A stretch of DNA of 64,000 nucleotides from Streptomyces sp. SID12501 (GTDB lineage: Bacteria > Actinomycetota > Actinomycetes > Streptomycetales > Streptomycetaceae): positions 1-64,000 of the forward strand of contig NZ_JAAGLU010000019.1 of the NCBI RefSeq assembly GCF_010550245.1, written 5' to 3'. Every line of letters begins with the position of its first letter. The first letter of the stretch is position 1. Below the pieces are notes generated by a model that saw nothing but the letters and a program-made list of their open reading frames with translations, was not told the DNA's origin and did no database searches. The position numbers and the translations under genes are program-made. Shown in pieces: positions 61,201-64,000 of the stretch.

Positions 61201-64000
61201 GTACGGGTCGACGGCCGGGCGCCGGAGGACGTTCCGACGTCAGCCGTCGTTCTGGCCCGCGTTCAGCTGGAACTGCGCCTGGCCCAGGTGGAGTCCGAGT
61301 GGGGCACGTCCCTCGTCGCCTGGCAGGGACACGGACCGCGCCTCGCGCGGCTGCGACAGGACGCGGAGGTGCTGGACGCGCTGCTCGCTGTCGTCGGCGC
61401 CCGCACCGACGTCCTGACCGCCGCGGCCACTTCCCCGGCCCTCGCGGTCGCGCCCTGGCACGATCCGTCCGTAGAGAACGCCGTGCGTACCCTGGTGCGC
61501 GCGTCGACCACCCTGCGCGCGGCCGAACAGTCGCGAAAGGTCATCGCGGACGCCGAAGAACTGCTGCGGACCTGGGGCGACCGGCCCGGTGTGTCGCCCG
61601 CCGTGGTGCGCGCACTCGGTACCGTCCGCGACCGTGACCCTGTCGGCTACCGCGTGTTCAGCGACGAGATGACCGAGGTGCGCGAGGCCGCCCGGCTGCG
61701 GGCCGAACAGGACGCGGCGCTCGCTCGCGTCCGCGAGGAGTTCCCGGCCTTGGCCGACCGGATCACCGCCACACATGAGGACAGCGCCTGGGGCACTCGG
61801 CTGCCCTCGCTCGCCGAGGCCTGGGCCTGGTCCGCGTGGCGCGACCGCATGGAGCGGCTGACCGACCCCGAGGCCGAGCGTGCCTTGCGCCGACGGCTGA
61901 CGGAGGCCGACGACGAGGCCCGCATCATGCTCGCTCGACTCGCCGCCGCCCGCGCCTGGCACCGCTGCCTCGGCCTGCTCACCGGCGATCAGTCCCGGGC
62001 ACTCAGCGCCTACCAGCAGGCCGCACGCCGCATCAAGGGGAAGTACCAGCACCGCTACCGACGCGACGCACAGGCCGCCCTGCGCAAGGCGCAGACGGCG
62101 GTGCCGGCCTGGATCATGCCCCTCCACCAGGTCGCCGAGACCGTACCCATGGACCGACCGGGTCTGTTCGACGTCGTCATCGTCGACGAGGCCAGCCAAT
62201 CCGGCCTCGAGGCCATGCTGCTGAGCTGGCTCGCCGACCGGATGGTCGTCGTCGGCGACAGCAAGCAGGTCAGTCCGTCCAACGTCGGCCTCAAGCAGGA
62301 CGAGTACTTTCACCTCAGGGATCGTCTGCTCACCTCGCTCGAACCGGACGTCCGCAGCCTGTTCGGCCCAGAGTCCAGCTTCTTCGACCTCACGGAAGCG
62401 CTCTCGGCGGGCCGCGGAACACTCATGCTCAAGGAGCACTTCCGGTGCATGCCGGAGATCATCTCCTTCTCCAACGACCTCTGCTACAACCGTGCTCTGC
62501 TGCCCCTGCGACAGTACGGCGCCGACCGGCTGCCCCCGGTCCGCACGGTGTACGTCGAGACCGGCGAAGCCGTCGGAGCCAACACCCGGCTGACCAACGC
62601 CGCCGAGGCCGAGGCCCTCGTCGAGACGATCGTGCGCTGCTGTGCCGACCCTGCCTATGACGGGAAGACCATGGGGGTCGTCAGCCTCCGGGCGAGCAAG
62701 GGACACCTGACGGAGCTGGAGAACCTGCTCGCCGAGCGCCTCGACTACGAGCAGCGCGAGGAGCGGCGTATCCGGGTCGGGGACGCCGAGGACTTCCAGG
62801 GCGACGAGCGGCACATCATGTTCATCTCGTTCGTCAACTCGGCGACCACGGCCGCCGGAGCGGTACCGGGCGGCTTCAACGGCAAGACCTACGAGCAGCG
62901 CATCAATGTGGCGGCCTCACGTGCCCAGGACCAGGTGTGGGTGTTCCACAGCGCGCGGGCCGAACAGTTCCACGAGAACGACCTGCGTCGGCGGTGGCTC
63001 GATCACCTCACCCGTCCCGCGGAGGAGGATGTCGTCGCGGTCCAGGGCGAGGTTCTGCCCGACGTCCGGCACGAAGTGTTCGACAGCCTGTTCCAGCAGC
63101 AGGTGTACCTGCAACTGACGGCACGGGGCCACCGGGTCCGTCCGGGATACAAGGTGGGCCGCCACACGATCGACCTCGTCGTGGAGGGCGGAACGCGCAG
63201 ACTCGCGGTCGCCTGCGACGGTGACGCTTTCGCCGAGGGCGAGGATGCCTCCACCGCGGCCGCCAGACAGCGTGACCTGGAACGCGTCGACTGGACGTTC
63301 GTCCGGATCCGGGGAAGTCGCTTCCACCTGGACCGCGAGCAGGCGCTGGCCCCGCTGTGGGCCGAGCTGGAACGGCTGGGCATCGAACCGGTCGGGCCGG
63401 AGCCGGAGGACTCCGGTGCCGCCGACGGTGCTGCCGTCGACGGCGCGGAGCCGAACGGTCGGGCGGCGACCAGCGCTGAGGTGGCGGCCGACGGCGATGC
63501 AGTCGTGACGGGGCACGTGACCGAGACCGGCGATGTGGCCTGGGCAGGGGCAGGTGACGCTGCCGTGGCCGATGATCGCGGGCCGTTCGAGTCGCGGGCC
63601 GCATCGGGCCATGAGGAGGGGAGCCGAGGCACGGCGCGAGCGCAAGCGCCGACCGCAACTGCGGCTGCTCTGGGGGCTGTGCCCGTGCCCAGAGCCACGG
63701 ACCCGCGCGAGTCCCTGAGTGATCCGGCCCGACAGGCGACGCCTGCTCCGACCTGGCTACGTGCCATGACCGCGGACAGCGAGGCCGTTCCTACGCGGGC
63801 AGCTGGGGTGACGCCCCCTGAGGCAGCAGCCACCGCTCGGGAGACTACGGGCCCGGCCCGCTCGGCAGGGCACGTCGTACCTTCCGAGGGCTCGATGCGG
63901 TCGGCGATGCCCAACCCGACCGCGCCGGGTTCTCTGCCGGTCCGGGAGATTCCCGCCGCGGCCTTCCAGCGACTGGTGCGCGAAGTGCAGCAGTTGCAGG
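58276..64000 (+). CDS. giant SF1 helicase with C-terminal MTES_1575-type nuclease domain (partial)
   Basis: The frame is open from GTG 58276 to the window edge (over 1900 codons). Residues 1-150 are a beta-sandwich-like domain. A UPF1/DNA2-like helicase follows: GPPGTGKT at 626-633, a roughly 600-residue helical insertion, DEASQSG at 1304, GDSKQ, and the C-terminal lobe with GDAEDFQGDE and NVAASRAQ. Residues about 1595-1690 form a PD-(D/E)xK domain of the DUF559/MTES_1575 kind (HTIDLVVEGG, LAVACDGD). A low-complexity Ala/Glu/Gly linker follows. Large helicase-nuclease fusions of this type are common in defence islands. Two TTA codons (Leu271, Leu735) predict bldA control. The start lacks a strong ribosome site. 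Confidence 0.85.
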   Translation, partial: MSQDERGLSGGLRPVGFVYQYDDGLYVRVGDVVPYALTDTEGSHGYRQGDDMVRCTLSLSNGTGRPLDLGGVTLLVRGGLYGKTARQVRDHRGDLLDDELEGTLRAGRRVSVTWAYSIPAGTAGDLDIEVRFPARDRGSVTFSTAPAAATVVGERPVPMAFDQSVLFGERQQSLFAEPDDASEPVTRAVRPAPTRGDRRATAPAGLDVVPAQPTGPAPRTTRSLVAEVSANGLDAARVRQIFRFLAEAEESKTRPVRTLDGAAGAVWFDELPDDDGVEVMIDGALAGDDPAWLTVARPEREDAPHPKALLAPWVDETRIRDFKEPRAPHLRRRIEPDFPDWSRGIPLDKTYHELDEHPQRERIEKLYAAWEQEWLAWAERRRAIDPLVRLYDRLHKMHEDAAGLGEAYELVLGLGRLTWQTTSGQRVERHLVTHRATIQLDPSTGTLTAAPDPTGVGLELEEGMLEGAQHVPGAVRETIVEVLEGALDVTDPEHLGAVHTALRSWVNAAHSAGSYAPTVERAKPRSLEVPQVGLTPALVLRERSRRSTMDALKAIARQIDAGTPPTALLGYIAGRDGALTAADLAAAEDDGTAQGGDEMYFALPANEEQRTIAERLRANRLVVVQGPPGTGKTHTIANLVTDLLAQGKRVLITSHTPRALRVLRDKLPESIRDLCVSRTEDGAAAQRELEASVQRILGEYAGYDEKASRTGIRTLQTRLAQARTAQQAMLRDLALLREQETHRFEAEIGDYRGSLQEIAERLTAEAGRYDWLGPVPQEQPALSADEALRLLHTTRAYTPHHQALAAEVPGPSELPGPGDFEEAIRIVRSAEEAHVAARQDPLCAEYDTAVRSLGEGEQQRLSSALDAFSTTRARAGALAAAAGDWAATLLRQVTEGQDWQARSRRAAVAETLAAVDSSLAVLGTAMVSGLEQYDPATALAQVTALHDGLGQGQKLRGALGMRSKLAKTVGAFAENVRVDGRAPEDVPTSAVVLARVQLELRLAQVESEWGTSLVAWQGHGPRLARLRQDAEVLDALLAVVGARTDVLTAAATSPALAVAPWHDPSVENAVRTLVRASTTLRAAEQSRKVIADAEELLRTWGDRPGVSPAVVRALGTVRDRDPVGYRVFSDEMTEVREAARLRAEQDAALARVREEFPALADRITATHEDSAWGTRLPSLAEAWAWSAWRDRMERLTDPEAERALRRRLTEADDEARIMLARLAAARAWHRCLGLLTGDQSRALSAYQQAARRIKGKYQHRYRRDAQAALRKAQTAVPAWIMPLHQVAETVPMDRPGLFDVVIVDEASQSGLEAMLLSWLADRMVVVGDSKQVSPSNVGLKQDEYFHLRDRLLTSLEPDVRSLFGPESSFFDLTEALSAGRGTLMLKEHFRCMPEIISFSNDLCYNRALLPLRQYGADRLPPVRTVYVETGEAVGANTRLTNAAEAEALVETIVRCCADPAYDGKTMGVVSLRASKGHLTELENLLAERLDYEQREERRIRVGDAEDFQGDERHIMFISFVNSATTAAGAVPGGFNGKTYEQRINVAASRAQDQVWVFHSARAEQFHENDLRRRWLDHLTRPAEEDVVAVQGEVLPDVRHEVFDSLFQQQVYLQLTARGHRVRPGYKVGRHTIDLVVEGGTRRLAVACDGDAFAEGEDASTAAARQRDLERVDWTFVRIRGSRFHLDREQALAPLWAELERLGIEPVGPEPEDSGAADGAAVDGAEPNGRAATSAEVAADGDAVVTGHVTETGDVAWAGAGDAAVADDRGPFESRAASGHEEGSRGTARAQAPTATAAALGAVPVPRATDPRESLSDPARQATPAPTWLRAMTADSEAVPTRAAGVTPPEAAATARETTGPARSAGHVVPSEGSMRSAMPNPTAPGSLPVREIPAAAFQRLVREVQQLQ

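Overview
The window is high-GC actinobacterial DNA, almost certainly from a Streptomyces chromosome. The signs are strong G/C bias at third codon positions, many GTG starts, 4-base stop/start overlaps, rare TTA codons, leaderless promoters, a paired XRE regulator and DUF397 gene, and a monomeric NADP-isocitrate dehydrogenase. No tRNA, rRNA, CRISPR array or intact insertion sequence was seen.

Left part (1-22.9 kb), mostly chromosomal functions. It opens with a cassette of a TPR protein (probably a CHAT protease continuing outside the window), divergent from a cytoplasmic subtilisin, an ECF-like sigma factor and a very acidic protein; the last two carry TTA (bldA-dependent) codons. Then come a complete peptide ABC importer operon with a proline iminopeptidase and a divergent FadR/GntR regulator, monomeric isocitrate dehydrogenase, a secreted M1 peptidase, an MscS channel, a CobW-type GTPase behind a Zur-like operator, a UPF0104 membrane protein, an ABC exporter behind a textbook SoxR promoter, a remnant of a ketoacyl synthase and an SRPBCC protein.

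Middle part (23-47 kb), an accessory and defence island. It holds an HTH-bearing N6-adenine methylase divergent from two Hanks-type kinases, a DrmD-like SNF2 helicase overlapped by a 1442-aa methylase whose specificity part is much lower in GC, an XRE/DUF397 pair with an anti-sigma-like ATPase, a CoiA-like protein, a lipoprotein, small zinc-ribbon and unknown genes, a helicase-less type ISP-like nuclease-methylase with three TTA codons, and an unknown membrane/coiled-coil protein. Decayed second copies of two of the small genes lie at 47.4-47.8 kb.

Right part (48-64 kb). A tightly packed cassette encodes a lipoprotein, a secreted protein, a WXG100-size protein, a T7SS-substrate-like membrane protein and four further proteins, without secretion machinery. 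It ends in a truncated reading frame against a GmrSD-like nuclease fused to an alkyltransferase-like domain. An EcsC-like protein and a giant SF1 helicase with a C-terminal nuclease domain, running off the edge, close the window.

An 11-bp element, TGTGAACWRAG, recurs at five intergenic sites, all beside accessory genes (methylase/kinase, DrmD, CoiA, EcsC/helicase). It suggests shared control of the island.
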